A stretch of DNA of 42,819 nucleotides, from the NCBI GenBank assembly GCA_029262115.1, contig JAJCZZ010000029.1, positions 1 to 42,819 on the forward strand, in the 5' to 3' direction. This stretch comes from Gemmatimonadota bacterium (GTDB taxonomy: Bacteria; Gemmatimonadota; Gemmatimonadetes; Longimicrobiales; Gaopeijiaceae). Under the pieces are notes generated by a model that had not been told where the DNA came from, ran no database searches, and saw only the letters and a program-made list of their open reading frames with translations. Both the position numbers and the translations under genes were made by a program. Shown in pieces: positions 34,057-42,223 of this stretch (position 1 is its first letter; each line of letters starts with the position of its first letter).

Positions 34057-34391
34057 CTACGTTCCGCACGCCAGATCGGCGACCGCTTTCACCGTTCGGT
34101 CCACTTCGTCGAACGTGTTCCGAACGGAGGGAGAGAGGCGGAGATGATGCTCCTGGGCGCCCACGCGGTGATCCCTGAGGGAAACGGTCGCTGAAATACG
34201 GTGGTCGCGCCCTCTACGCGGAGCCCCTCTACCGACTCGAGGAGGCTGCGGTAGGCGTCTGCACGCGCGGCTTCGAATGCGAGGATCGCCTCCTGCCCAG
34301 GGGAGCGGGACTGGGCGGAGGCGGAGGGTGGGATCAGGAGGAGGGAAAGTGCTGCGGTGACCAGCAGTAGAATACGACCGTGCGTGGCCAT
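34057..34391 (-). pseudogene. Class V aminotransferase remnant joined to a signal peptide
   Basis: The frame starting at 34391 encodes a signal peptide (MATHGRILLLVTAALSLLL, cleavage near SASAQ), then EAARADAYRSLLESVEGLRV. Near 34205 the sensible reading shifts frame to DHRISATVSLRDHR, then HLRLSPSVRNTFDEVDRTVK and a stop at 34057. This latter piece looks like the C-terminal end of class V PLP-dependent aminotransferases. The central domain and PLP lysine are absent. I read it as an internally deleted and frameshifted gene. It could instead be a short unknown secreted protein ending at 34089 in the first frame. Confidence 0.55.
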
Positions 34392-34694
34392 TTTGTGCTC
34401 CCTGAAGGAAGGGTAGGCAGAGCTCGGCCAATTCCGCCGTGCTCACATCCCAGGGACGGACGTGTTTGTAGAATTTCCCCCTGCCACCGTGAGTGAATAC
34501 CGTAAGGGGCGGCCAATCGGACTTTTCACGTCCCCCTGTGGCGCGTCACGCTACCGGCCCCCAAAATGCACGCGCACCGTGACCCTTTCGCACGTACAAC
34601 CCCGACCTGAAAGAGCCCCACCAACTCCTGGATGCGGCCGAGGCCGTTCTGCGGCAGGTCCAGGAACAGGGGGCGGACTGGAGATGGTCTCAGA
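34392..34694. other. Intergenic stretch with a coding-like fragment
   Basis: 303 bases. In one plus-strand frame from about 34588 the sequence reads TYNPDLKEPHQLLDAAEAVL, followed by a Gln-rich stretch, after an in-frame stop. It looks like the tail of a lost gene, not a living one. The segment also serves as upstream region for the cytochrome c gene at 34695. Confidence 0.4.
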
Positions 34695-35195
34695 ATGATC
34701 CGAAGCAGAATCGCCACGCTGGTGGCGTTGTCGACGCTGGTTTCCGCATGCGCGTCCGCGTCTTCGTCAGGAGACGGCGACGCAGCCGCCACGCCACCCA
34801 CGCGTGATGCCCGCACCGAGGCCGCACCGCGCGCGCAGGCGCCGGCTACGTCGGTCCCGGACGGCATGCGTTCGTCGGGCGACGGTGTGTACACGAACGG
34901 GCAGGCTCAGGAGGGGGCTCAGGTCTTCCAAGGCGTGTGCTCCGAATGCCACACGCGTGACGAGTTCCGGGGCGATGCCATGGCCGGCTGGGACGGCGCC
35001 TCGCTCTACGACATGTACGACCTGATCAGCAACACGATGCCGGAGAGCAATCCGGGCAGTCTGAACCGGAGCCAGTACGCCGCCGTCGTCGCCTTCATCC
35101 TGGACCTCAACGACATGCCTACCGGTCAGGACAACCTGTCGACACGAGCGTCGGTGCTCAGGAACATCATCTTCACCCGCGGAGATCAACCATGA
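34695..35195 (+). CDS. Monohaem cytochrome c lipoprotein, partner of the quinoprotein dehydrogenase
   Basis: 166 residues from the ATG at 34695, which starts a lipoprotein signal (LSTLVSAC, lipobox Cys19). A low-complexity Ala/Ser/Pro linker (~20-60) tethers a class I cytochrome c domain: haem motif CSECH, probable Met ligand in NTMPESNPG and a C-terminal helix (YAAVVAFILDLNDMP). The stop overlaps the dehydrogenase start (ATGA), so it is very probably the electron acceptor of that enzyme, held at the membrane. The upstream frame to 34632 has no signal and is not used. Confidence 0.9.
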   Translation: MIRSRIATLVALSTLVSACASASSSGDGDAAATPPTRDARTEAAPRAQAPATSVPDGMRSSGDGVYTNGQAQEGAQVFQGVCSECHTRDEFRGDAMAGWDGASLYDMYDLISNTMPESNPGSLNRSQYAAVVAFILDLNDMPTGQDNLSTRASVLRNIIFTRGDQP

Positions 35196-37168
35196 TCGGT
35201 ACCACCATGTGCGGCGTCGCACTGCTCGGACTCCTGACAGCGGCTACGCTGCCCGTTGCCGCCCAGACCCTACCTGGCACGGAGAACGGCGAGTGGCGCT
35301 ACTGGGGCGGCGACGAGGGGAGCTCGCGCTACTCTCCGGCCGACCAGATCAACGCATCGAACGTCGAGGATCTCGAGATCCAGTGGGAGTGGCACGCCGC
35401 CAACTTTGGGCCGCAGGTCGACTTCATCTACCGTGGCACGCCGCTGTACGTGAACGGCAAGCTGTACAACGTAGCCGGCTCCCGGCGGACGGTCGTGTCC
35501 GTCGACGCCCAAACCGGTGAGACGCTGTGGATGTGGCGGATGAAGGACAATCCACGCTACCAGTACTCGACCCGCCAGAACTACGGTAAAGGGGTCGCGT
35601 ACGCGGAGGTGGACGGTCGGCCGACGATCTACGTCATCACGCCGGGCTACTATCTGGTGGCTCTGGACGCCGACAGCGGGCTGCCGATCCCGCAGTTCGG
35701 GATCAATGGGGTCATCGACCTCCACCTGGGCATGGGCGACTACCCCGTGGATTCCGAGACCGGAATCCTCGAGTCGGGGGATATCACAGCGTCGTCACCC
35801 CCCATCGTGGTCAACGGCATGATCGTCGTGGGCAACTCGCACGATCGCGGGTACTACCCGGAGCGCAAGGAGAACGTCCCCGGACATATCCGCGGCTTCG
35901 ACGCGAAGACCGGTGAGCGGAAGTGGATCTTCCACGTCCTCCCGCAGCCCGGCGAGTTCGGTCACGACACGTGGGAAGACGACGGCTGGACGTTCACCGG
36001 CAACATCTCCGGGTGGGCTCCCCTGTCCGCGGATTCGGAGCGCGGGCTGGTCTACATTCCCACCGACACGCCGACGAACGACTACTACGGCGGGCACCGC
36101 CCGGGCGGAAATCTCTTCGGAACGAGCCTGGTCGCGCTCGACGTGCAGACCGGCGAGCGTCGTTGGCACTTCCAGATGGTACACCACGACGTCTGGAACA
36201 TGGACAACCCCGACGCGCCCCACCTTCTGGACGTGAACGTCAACGGACGGCGCGTTCCGATCGTCGCGGCCGTCACGAAGCAGGGCTTCACGTACGTGTT
36301 CAATCGTGAGACGGGCGAGCCGGTGTGGCCCATCGAGGAACGCGCGGTTCCTCAGTCGGATGTACCCTACGAGGAGACCGCACCGACTCAGCCCTTCCCG
36401 ACCAAGCCCGCCCCGTTCGAGATGCAGGGCATGACCGAGGACAACCTGATCAACTTCACGCCGGAGCTACGGGCTCAGGCGCTGGAGATCGCCGGGCAGT
36501 ACCGCATGGGCCCGATCTTCACGCCCCCATCGCTCCGCGAAGCGTCAGACGGCACTCAGGGCGCGTTCGTGGTACCCGGCGCCAACGGCGGCGCGAACAT
36601 CCCCGGCGGTGCGGCCGTCGATCCCGAGACCGGGATCATGTACGTGGCCAGTCAGCGCGGGCACTCGGTCATCGCCTTGATTCCGGGAGATCAGCGCTCG
36701 GAAGTCGTGGGCGGTGAGGACTCCAACATGCATTACGTGTCGTCCGGCCCCGGCGGGATCCGCGGCCCTCAGGGTCTCCCGATCCTGAAGCCGCCGTACG
36801 GCTCGATCACCGCCATCGACCTGAATTCGGGCGATCACGTCTGGCAGATCCCGAACGGGCAGACCCCGGAGAACATCCGGGATCACCCAGCGTTGCGGGC
36901 CATGAACCTCGAGAACACCGGGAAGAACGCCCACGCCAACATCCTGGTGACCAAGACGCTGCTGTTCTACGGTGAAGGGCGTGGCCAGGACCCGATCCTG
37001 CACGTCGTCGACAAGGCAACCGGTCGTGAACTCGCGACGATCGATCTCCCGGCCCCCACGAACACGGCGCCGATGAGCTACATCCACAACGGCAAGCAGT
37101 ACATCATCCTGTCGGTGGCCGGGCAGGGCGTCCCGGCGCGTATGGTGGCGTTGGCGTTGCCGGACTGA
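35192..37168 (+). CDS. PQQ-dependent (quinoprotein) dehydrogenase, exported (copy 2)
   Basis: 658 residues with a signal peptide (cleavage near PVAAQ). It is the same quinoprotein family as the copy at 29549 and similar across the whole length: GHIRGFDAKTGERKWIFHVL, MVHHDVWNMDNPDAPH, VTKQGFTYVFNRETGEPVWP and the closing PMSYIHNGKQYIILSVAG. It oxidises an alcohol or sugar in the periplasm and hands electrons to the cytochrome encoded just upstream (ATGA overlap). The substrate cannot be deduced. The two copies probably differ in substrate or electron acceptor. Confidence 0.92.
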   Translation: MIGTTMCGVALLGLLTAATLPVAAQTLPGTENGEWRYWGGDEGSSRYSPADQINASNVEDLEIQWEWHAANFGPQVDFIYRGTPLYVNGKLYNVAGSRRTVVSVDAQTGETLWMWRMKDNPRYQYSTRQNYGKGVAYAEVDGRPTIYVITPGYYLVALDADSGLPIPQFGINGVIDLHLGMGDYPVDSETGILESGDITASSPPIVVNGMIVVGNSHDRGYYPERKENVPGHIRGFDAKTGERKWIFHVLPQPGEFGHDTWEDDGWTFTGNISGWAPLSADSERGLVYIPTDTPTNDYYGGHRPGGNLFGTSLVALDVQTGERRWHFQMVHHDVWNMDNPDAPHLLDVNVNGRRVPIVAAVTKQGFTYVFNRETGEPVWPIEERAVPQSDVPYEETAPTQPFPTKPAPFEMQGMTEDNLINFTPELRAQALEIAGQYRMGPIFTPPSLREASDGTQGAFVVPGANGGANIPGGAAVDPETGIMYVASQRGHSVIALIPGDQRSEVVGGEDSNMHYVSSGPGGIRGPQGLPILKPPYGSITAIDLNSGDHVWQIPNGQTPENIRDHPALRAMNLENTGKNAHANILVTKTLLFYGEGRGQDPILHVVDKATGRELATIDLPAPTNTAPMSYIHNGKQYIILSVAGQGVPARMVALALPD

Positions 37169-37172
37169 TCCG

Positions 37173-37580
37173 TTAGCCCAGGATCTCCAAGAGATCGGCC
37201 GGGCTGCGCGCGGGAATGGGCGAGCGCTGGAAGTCGGTCAGGTTACGCGTGGCGATCCACTCGGCCCCGCACGCCTGAGCCGCTGCGACCTGCATCGCGT
37301 CTTCGAGGTCGGTCATCGGAAGACCGAGCGCGAACCGGAACGACTCCGCGTCGGTCGGTGCCACCCGGAGGAATCCGGTCAACTCTCCCAGGAATTCCCG
37401 GACCGTCGCCCCCTCGCGCTTGCTCTGCAACAGGTAGTACAGGTTGGAGAGAGTGTGCCAGGCCACGAACGCCCGGTTCGGACCGACTTCAAGTCGCCTC
37501 AACAGGGTGGCCGACTCATTCCCCCAGGGTGGGCGATCCAGCGCGACGTCCAGAATGACGTCCATATCCACGAGGATCAT
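37173..37580 (-). CDS. PIN-domain toxin (VapC-like)
   Basis: 135 residues from the ATG at 37580; the frame is open further upstream, but the antitoxin gene occupies that DNA. PIN-domain features: an N-terminal acidic strand MILVDMDVILDVALDR (Asp5/Asp7/Asp11), LPMTDLEDAMQVAAA and ATRNLTDFQRSPIP with the last Asp. These acidic residues bind metal in PIN ribonucleases. It lies 16 bases after its antitoxin gene, the usual order. It converges on the quinoprotein gene with a four-base gap. Confidence 0.9.
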   Translation of the reverse strand: MILVDMDVILDVALDRPPWGNESATLLRRLEVGPNRAFVAWHTLSNLYYLLQSKREGATVREFLGELTGFLRVAPTDAESFRFALGLPMTDLEDAMQVAAAQACGAEWIATRNLTDFQRSPIPARSPADLLEILG

Positions 37581-37596
37581 ACGCGGGTCGCCCGGA

Positions 37597-37818
37597 TCAT
37601 CCGTATTTTTCGACCAGGGCCGCAAAGCGTTCGTCGTCTCGCTCGGCCAAGGACATGGTTCCCCGCCAGCGCTCGGCAAACGACCCGCTCTCGCCGAGCG
37701 TCATCTCATTCAACGCAGCCTCGACGAGGTGAGATAGGGAGACGCCCCGTTCCCGTGCAAACCGTTTGGCACGCGGAACGAGATCTCGATCGATCGACAG
37801 GGTGAGTTTCGTTTTCAC
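37597..37818 (-). CDS. DUF6364-type antitoxin
   Basis: 73 residues, GTG start at 37818. The N-terminus MKTKLTLSIDRDLVPRAKRF is a ribbon-helix-helix DNA-binding module typical of DUF6364 antitoxins. The C-terminal ~30 residues (GSFAERWRGTMSLAERDDER) would wrap the PIN toxin. The start codon lies inside an ACGT-rich palindrome, so the protein probably represses its own gene by binding over the start. Confidence 0.88.
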   Translation of the reverse strand: MKTKLTLSIDRDLVPRAKRFARERGVSLSHLVEAALNEMTLGESGSFAERWRGTMSLAERDDERFAALVEKYG

Positions 37819-37847
37819 GTATACGTATCTCTTGTGAAGTACACGTA
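37817..37847. promoter_or_regulatory. Probable autoregulatory operator of the toxin-antitoxin pair
   Basis: The palindrome ACGTATACGT (37817-37826) overlaps the antitoxin's GTG start, and a related box TACACGTA lies at 37840-37847, about two helix turns away. Paired short boxes suit a ribbon-helix-helix repressor. Confidence 0.55.
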
Positions 37848-37884
37848 AAATTCATCCACCTGTAACGGAATCGGCAAGCCCAGC

Positions 37885-37913
37885 GCGGGCGCGGCCTGAG
37901 CGGCCGCGCCCGC
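37885..37913. terminator. Hairpin after the VOC gene
   Basis: A perfect 12-bp GC-rich stem (37885-37896 with 37902-37913, loop TGAGC) lies 15 bases beyond the stop of the minus-strand VOC gene. The T-tract is weak on either strand. Confidence 0.6.
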
Positions 37914-37927
37914 TTCCTGCGGACGTC

Positions 37928-38701
37928 TTACTCCTTCGCGAACATGTGCACCGCGAACGCGGCGCCCTGCGGATCCATGCACGCGGCCACCTTGTCGCCG
38001 CCGGGAACGTCCATCGGCCCCATCATGACCTGACCACCGTTCTCCTTGACCCGCTCCACGGCCGCGTCGATGTCCGCCACGTTCACGTAGTACATCCATG
38101 CCGACATCGGCATCCCCTCGGGGAGGCCCATCATGCCGCCGAAGTCGGATCCGTTCACCTGAACGAGCTGGTAGGTGCCGGCATCGCCCATGTCCATCGC
38201 GGTGCCCTTCTCCCACCCGAAGAGGTCGGAGTAGAAGTCGAACGCCTTCTCCCAGTCCTTGCTCATGAGCTCGTGCCAGGAGACGTCGCCCGGCTGTGCG
38301 CGGCCTTCTCTCTCGGGGCTTTCGCCGGCGGGGGTGAAGGCGCAGAAGACCGCGCCGAACGGGTCACGGATGACCGCGATCTTCCCGACATCCGGCACGT
38401 CCTGCCTTATCATGACCGTACCGCCCAGCTCCTCGGCCCGCGCCGCTGTCGCGTCGCGGTCGGTCGTGGCGATGTACGCCAGCCAGTGCGACGGCGCCCC
38501 CGCCTCACGCGCCTCGGCCGGCAACTCCACGACCCCGCCGATCGGGTTCCCCTCGACCGTCCACATGTCGTACGGCGTGGGGCTGCCGACGAACGGCATC
38601 GTGCCCCAACCGACGACCTTGCCGTAGAAGTCCTTGGCGCCCGGTACGTCGGTCGTCATCAGGTCGTACCACACGTGCTTTCCCTTCGTCGCGGCCATCA
38701 T
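37928..38701 (-). CDS. Two-domain VOC (glyoxalase-fold) protein
   Basis: 257 residues, with a strong GGGAGGGG ribosome site before tandem ATGs. There are two VOC (vicinal oxygen chelate) domains: residues 5-120 (KHVWYDLMTTDVPGAKDFYG, then DPFGAVFCAF) and 135-255 (VSWHELMSKDWEKAFDFYSD, then DPQGAAFAVH). Family members bind a metal through His and Glu. Here the first-strand His is replaced by Tyr in domain one (WYDL) and retained in domain two (WHEL), and no full metal set is obvious, so catalysis is uncertain. Its role is unknown, as for most 27-kDa VOC proteins. Confidence 0.88.
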   Translation of the reverse strand: MMAATKGKHVWYDLMTTDVPGAKDFYGKVVGWGTMPFVGSPTPYDMWTVEGNPIGGVVELPAEAREAGAPSHWLAYIATTDRDATAARAEELGGTVMIRQDVPDVGKIAVIRDPFGAVFCAFTPAGESPEREGRAQPGDVSWHELMSKDWEKAFDFYSDLFGWEKGTAMDMGDAGTYQLVQVNGSDFGGMMGLPEGMPMSAWMYYVNVADIDAAVERVKENGGQVMMGPMDVPGGDKVAACMDPQGAAFAVHMFAKE

Positions 38702-38873
38702 CCCCTCCCTTTGTTGATGTTGAAGTGCGAGGCAGCGGACCCATCCGCAGCCCGGTCCTCACATGCTCGCGGTCTCGGACACCCGACGCCCCAGTGTGAC
38801 CCTCGGCATTACAACCGCGTACCTCGGAGCAACCGTGTACGTCGGCAACGACGTACGTCAGGAGCGACGCCCG

Positions 38874-39419
38874 TCAGTCCTGCCCCGGACCGCGCACGGC
38901 CCCCGGATATCCTGCGATTCGTCGGCTCAGCGCCAACTGACCGGCGTGATACGCCTGGTGGAACGCGAGCAAGCCGAGCAGCGAGCCGCGCGTGGTCTCC
39001 CCTCCGAACGGGTGGGGGACGCCGCCTTGCGCCAGATCCGCATCGCTCAGGCCGTCGATGGCAGCCAGGCATCGCCCTGCGGAACCCAGGAACGCATCGC
39101 GCATGGCTTCGAAGTCGATGGCCTCCGCGCCCGAGGTGATGGGGTCGAAGCCCGCACGCTCCAGTTCGTCGCTCTCCCAGACGGGGGCCTCGCCGAGAAG
39201 CCCCATCACGTTGTTCTGAACGTCGGTCAGGTGCCCCAGGATCCAGTTGGCGCAGTTGCCGCCGCCAGCGGGCTGCACCACGGAATCCTCCTGTGTCAGC
39301 CCGGCGAGGTTGTCCCCGAGGGTTCCGTACATCACCTGAACCTGCGTCTTCAGTACGTCCTTCAGCCCCACCGGTGTGGTGGCGTCGCTCGCACTCACCG
39401 CGTCTTTCGTCGTGCTCAT
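38874..39419 (-). CDS. DinB-family protein
   Basis: 181 residues of the DinB/YfiT four-helix-bundle type. Metal-binding His candidates are in ANWILGHLTDVQNN and FHQAYHAGQL, in the usual first- and last-helix positions. DinB relatives include thiol-dependent transferases, but most members have no known reaction. Its ATG overlaps the MarR stop (ATGA), so it is regulated by that protein. It may act in detoxification, as in many MarR-linked enzymes. Confidence 0.85.
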   Translation of the reverse strand: MSTTKDAVSASDATTPVGLKDVLKTQVQVMYGTLGDNLAGLTQEDSVVQPAGGGNCANWILGHLTDVQNNVMGLLGEAPVWESDELERAGFDPITSGAEAIDFEAMRDAFLGSAGRCLAAIDGLSDADLAQGGVPHPFGGETTRGSLLGLLAFHQAYHAGQLALSRRIAGYPGAVRGPGQD

Positions 39420-39865
39420 GATTCCTCTCTCGTTGCCGTCAGATCCACCTTGGTCAGGTCGGCAATGGCTCTCATCACCGCCTGGAAACCGGCGAGATCC
39501 CGCGCGTTGATCCGCGAATAGATCTCCTCTTCCATGTCCTCGAGCATCTTCCTCAGCTCCGTCGCGATGTCGGCGCCCTCGGGCGTCGTGGACACCAGGA
39601 CCGAGCGCCGATCGTCCGGATTGGGCTGCCTCACAAGGAGGTCCCGACTCTCCAATCGGTCGAGCATGCTCGTGAGGGTGGACGGTTTGTGACCGAACAC
39701 CCTCGCCACCTGTGACACCGGGCAGGGACCGTACAACGTCACGTAAGAGAGGAGATGGCCCTCCACGGGCTCCACCCCCCGCCGACGCGAATCGGCCTCC
39801 ATGTACTCCGCGAGCTGTCGCTCCGCCTTGTGGAGCGGTGACACGAATTGAAGCGGCTTGGGCAC
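39416..39865 (-). CDS. MarR-family transcriptional regulator
   Basis: 149 residues from the GTG at 39865 (AGGCGAG just upstream); the frame is open to 39985, but that part covers the operators. The winged helix lies at ~40-105: PVSQVARVFGHKPSTLTSMLDRLESRDLLV and the wing PNPDDRRSVLVSTTPEG. Flanking helices form the dimer interface. MarR proteins usually repress their own operon until a small, often toxic or phenolic molecule binds. Three repeated sites upstream are likely its operators. The DinB gene is the only other gene of the operon. Confidence 0.9.
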   Translation of the reverse strand: MPKPLQFVSPLHKAERQLAEYMEADSRRRGVEPVEGHLLSYVTLYGPCPVSQVARVFGHKPSTLTSMLDRLESRDLLVRQPNPDDRRSVLVSTTPEGADIATELRKMLEDMEEEIYSRINARDLAGFQAVMRAIADLTKVDLTATREES

Positions 39866-39925
39866 GGGTTCTCGCCTTGTCTGTCTCGTCGTGAGTGAGC
39901 GTCCTGCGCGGCGGTGCACCACCAC

Positions 39926-39972
39926 ATTACTACGACGCCGTATTACACGACGTCGCATTATACGATATCGTA
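39926..39972. promoter_or_regulatory. Triple operator repeat upstream of marR
   Basis: Three related 15-16-base units follow head to tail: ATTACTACGACGCCGT (39926), ATTACACGACGTCGC (39942) and ATTATACGATATCGTA (39957). Each has a palindromic core (CGACGTCG, TACGATATCGTA). Three contiguous sites 16 and 15 bases apart suggest cooperative MarR binding over the promoter. Confidence 0.75.
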
Positions 39973-39985
39973 CTAGAACGGTCAA

Positions 39986-40120
39986 CGGGGGTGTTTGAAG
40001 ATGGGGTGGTGGGTGGGTATCGGTAGGGGTGGGTGGTGGTGGGGGGTTGGGGGCGGGGCGATGGTGAGGGGGTGGCGGATGCGGGTGGGGGTGGCGGGCG
40101 CATTATCCACGACAACCGGA
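39986..40120. repeat. G-rich tract with quadruplex potential
   Basis: From about 39986 to 40100 the plus strand has many runs of three to six G (GGGGTGGTGGGTGGG, GGTGGTGGGGGGTTGGGGG). It separates the MarR promoter from the decayed formyltransferase. The gap 39866-40229 holds this tract and the operators, with no gene. Confidence 0.7.
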
Positions 40121-40229
40121 CAGTGGTGGTCCTTTGGAGCATCGCACGACGCCAAGCACACGTGGCCGGGGTGTCGGCCCCCGTCGCTTCACGCGAAAGG
40201 CCTCCGGAACGCGTTCGCCGAGCCCTGGT

Positions 40230-40635
40230 CGCGGCCGTCTCCGGGCGTGTCGCTCCCTGTCGGGATGGACCCCGTGGTGGTCCCGACGTTGAACTCGACG
40301 GCGGCGGTCGACGCCACGATCTCCAGCAAGTCGTCCGTCGTGTGCCTGATGGGCACGCGGATCATCTCGAGGGATACCCTGCGCGCCCTCGAAGGTATGA
40401 CCCTGATCAATATCCACTGATCGGATCCTGAGTTCGTGCGAGGAGGGCCGCCGTTCGTCTGGGAGATCCTCGACGGCCGCGCCGAAGCCAGGCTGACGGA
40501 GCACGAGGCCGTGGAGAAGCTGGACGCCGGCGAGATCTACGCGCAGGCCGAAACCCCCATTCGCTTTCGCCCCACCCTACGAGCCACGCTCGCCGCCACG
40601 GGTGAGGCCGCCGAGGCGATCGCCGCTGACCCCGT
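40230..40635 (+). pseudogene. Formyltransferase-like remnant
   Basis: One frame reads VVVPTLNSTAAVDATI, then CLMGTRIISRDTLRALEGM and TLINIH, a TGA stop (40418-40420), then SDPEFVRGGPPFVWEILDGR and EKLDAGEIYAQAETPIR. This matches the middle of formyl_trans_N proteins (Met-tRNA or sugar formyltransferase type, with the conserved NxH). There is no proper start, the N-terminal third is unrecognisable and the 3' end runs into the recombinase gene, so it is a broken gene. The TGA is a nonsense change, not a likely Sec site. Confidence 0.65.
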
Positions 40636-40682
40636 CTCGTATGGCCATGGGTGCGGCTCGGGCTCGGCGTTCGCATCCTGCC

Positions 40683-42080
40683 ATGGCACACAACACACGA
40701 AATGGGGGGAGTCGGCCGCGAAAGTCGCGTCTAGTGACCGTCCGGCGCTTTCCCGATCGCCTGGAGGTCGAACTCGGGCGGGGGTTCTCGGATGAGGATC
40801 TGGCCATCATGCGGTCGCTTCCTCGGCGGCGATACGATGTGGCGCGGTGTCGATGGATCATCCCGCGACCGGTGCCGGCCCTCGAGCGGCTCGAGGCCGC
40901 GTTCGGCGCGGACCGGCTCCGCCTTGTCGATCCCGCGGAAGCCGGTGGATCCCGCGTAGCGGGTCCGATTCAGGCGGGCGGCGCACCGTCCGGTTCGCCC
41001 GGTCGAGCCGAAGCGAGACCCCAGACGCCGGGGGGCATGCGATCTCTCGATCGGATCGAGCGGACGGAGAAAGGCTGCGTGTCGTCGGAATTCTCCAATC
41101 CGACCGGGATGACATCCCCGAGCCGTTCGGCGCAGCGATCGGATGCTCGGAGCGAGCCGACGCACAAGATCCAAACGCCGTCCCGAGTTCACGACCGGAA
41201 GGAGCCGGAGTCCGAACGGTCGAAGACCGTTGAACCAACCGAGTCCCTTGACGTGATGCGTCGAGCTCTCGTACTGCGCGGATACAGCCCGCGAACGCGA
41301 AAGGTCTACCTCGGGCACCTTCACCGCTTTCTCGCCTGGGCCGGCACAGGTTTGGACGGGCTCCCCGACGATACAACCGAACTCGCGCAGCGCTATATCT
41401 TAGAGCTTGCCGAGCGCCGCAGGGTGTCGCGGAGCTATCACAGTCAGGTTGTCAGCGCTCTGCGCTTCCTGTTCGAGACCGTGCTTCAGCGGCCGAGCTT
41501 GGCGCTCCAGATTCCGAGGCCACGCAAGGAGAGTAGACTCCCGACGGTCTTGAGTACGGACGAGGTGGCACGGCTGCTCGCTCGTCCCCGCAACCACAAG
41601 CATCGTGCCCTCTTGACGCTGCTCTACTCATCCGGACTGCGGGTCGGTGAGGTCGTACGTCTGCGGGCTGCGGATCTCGACACGGACCGCAGGATGCTGC
41701 GCGTCCGGGGCGGGAAGGGACGGAAGGACCGCTACACGCTCCTGGCTCGGCGGGCGGTTGAGACTGTGAATGTCTACCGGGACGCGTATCCGACGGATCA
41801 TTGGCTCTTTCCCGGCGGACGAATGGACCGGCACCTCACCACACGCTCCGTTCAACGGGTAGTAGAACGTGCCGCCCGCAGCGCGGGCATTCCCAAGAAG
41901 GTGACGCCTCATACACTGCGACATAGCTTCGCGACGCACCTCTTGGAAGGCGGCACCAACCTCCGGATCATCCAGGAACTCCTTGGCCACTCGAGCGCCA
42001 GCACGACGCAGATCTACACCCATGTCGCCCGGTCGACATTCGAGGCCGTCCGGAGTCCGTTGGACAACCTAGGCGAGTAG
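40683..42080 (+). CDS. Tyrosine recombinase (integrase) with extra N-terminal domain
   Basis: About 465 residues from the ATG at 40683; 40602 and a GTG at 40734 are also possible. The C-terminal half is a XerC/D-like core: SAM-like domain (~200-285, YSPRTRKVYLGHLHRFLAWA), catalytic Arg in SSGLRVGEVVRL, Lys in GGKGRKDRY, HTLRHSFATHL (His and Arg), LGHSSASTTQ (His) and Tyr in IYTHVA. The extra insertion typical of integron IntI proteins is not visible. The first ~60 residues (VRRFPDRLEVELGRGF, then CRWIIPRP) resemble a HARP-like module, joined by a low-complexity linker. It probably drives a local mobile element and adjoins attC-like repeats. Confidence 0.85.
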   Translation: MAHNTRNGGSRPRKSRLVTVRRFPDRLEVELGRGFSDEDLAIMRSLPRRRYDVARCRWIIPRPVPALERLEAAFGADRLRLVDPAEAGGSRVAGPIQAGGAPSGSPGRAEARPQTPGGMRSLDRIERTEKGCVSSEFSNPTGMTSPSRSAQRSDARSEPTHKIQTPSRVHDRKEPESERSKTVEPTESLDVMRRALVLRGYSPRTRKVYLGHLHRFLAWAGTGLDGLPDDTTELAQRYILELAERRRVSRSYHSQVVSALRFLFETVLQRPSLALQIPRPRKESRLPTVLSTDEVARLLARPRNHKHRALLTLLYSSGLRVGEVVRLRAADLDTDRRMLRVRGGKGRKDRYTLLARRAVETVNVYRDAYPTDHWLFPGGRMDRHLTTRSVQRVVERAARSAGIPKKVTPHTLRHSFATHLLEGGTNLRIIQELLGHSSASTTQIYTHVARSTFEAVRSPLDNLGE

Positions 42081-42223
42081 GGAGAACTCATGCCGGGATT
42101 GCTTGCTTGCCGCTGAGAGCGCAAGGTTAGGGTGGTTGGGCAGCGGCCAGGTTATTGCGACACGCCGCGTCGGAAAACCCTGGGGTGCGAAGGATTGGAG
42201 AACCGGCTCTACGGCAATAACGA

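Noticed and set aside
40418-40420. Second in-frame TGA (formyltransferase remnant) as another selenocysteine codon
   Set aside because: The position is not a catalytic Cys, the gene lacks a proper start and both ends are damaged, so a nonsense mutation in a pseudogene is far more likely.
40683-42080. Calling the recombinase a true integron integrase (IntI)
   Set aside because: The IntI-specific extra helix between the Lys and HxLRH boxes is not visible; the spacing matches XerC/D-like enzymes.
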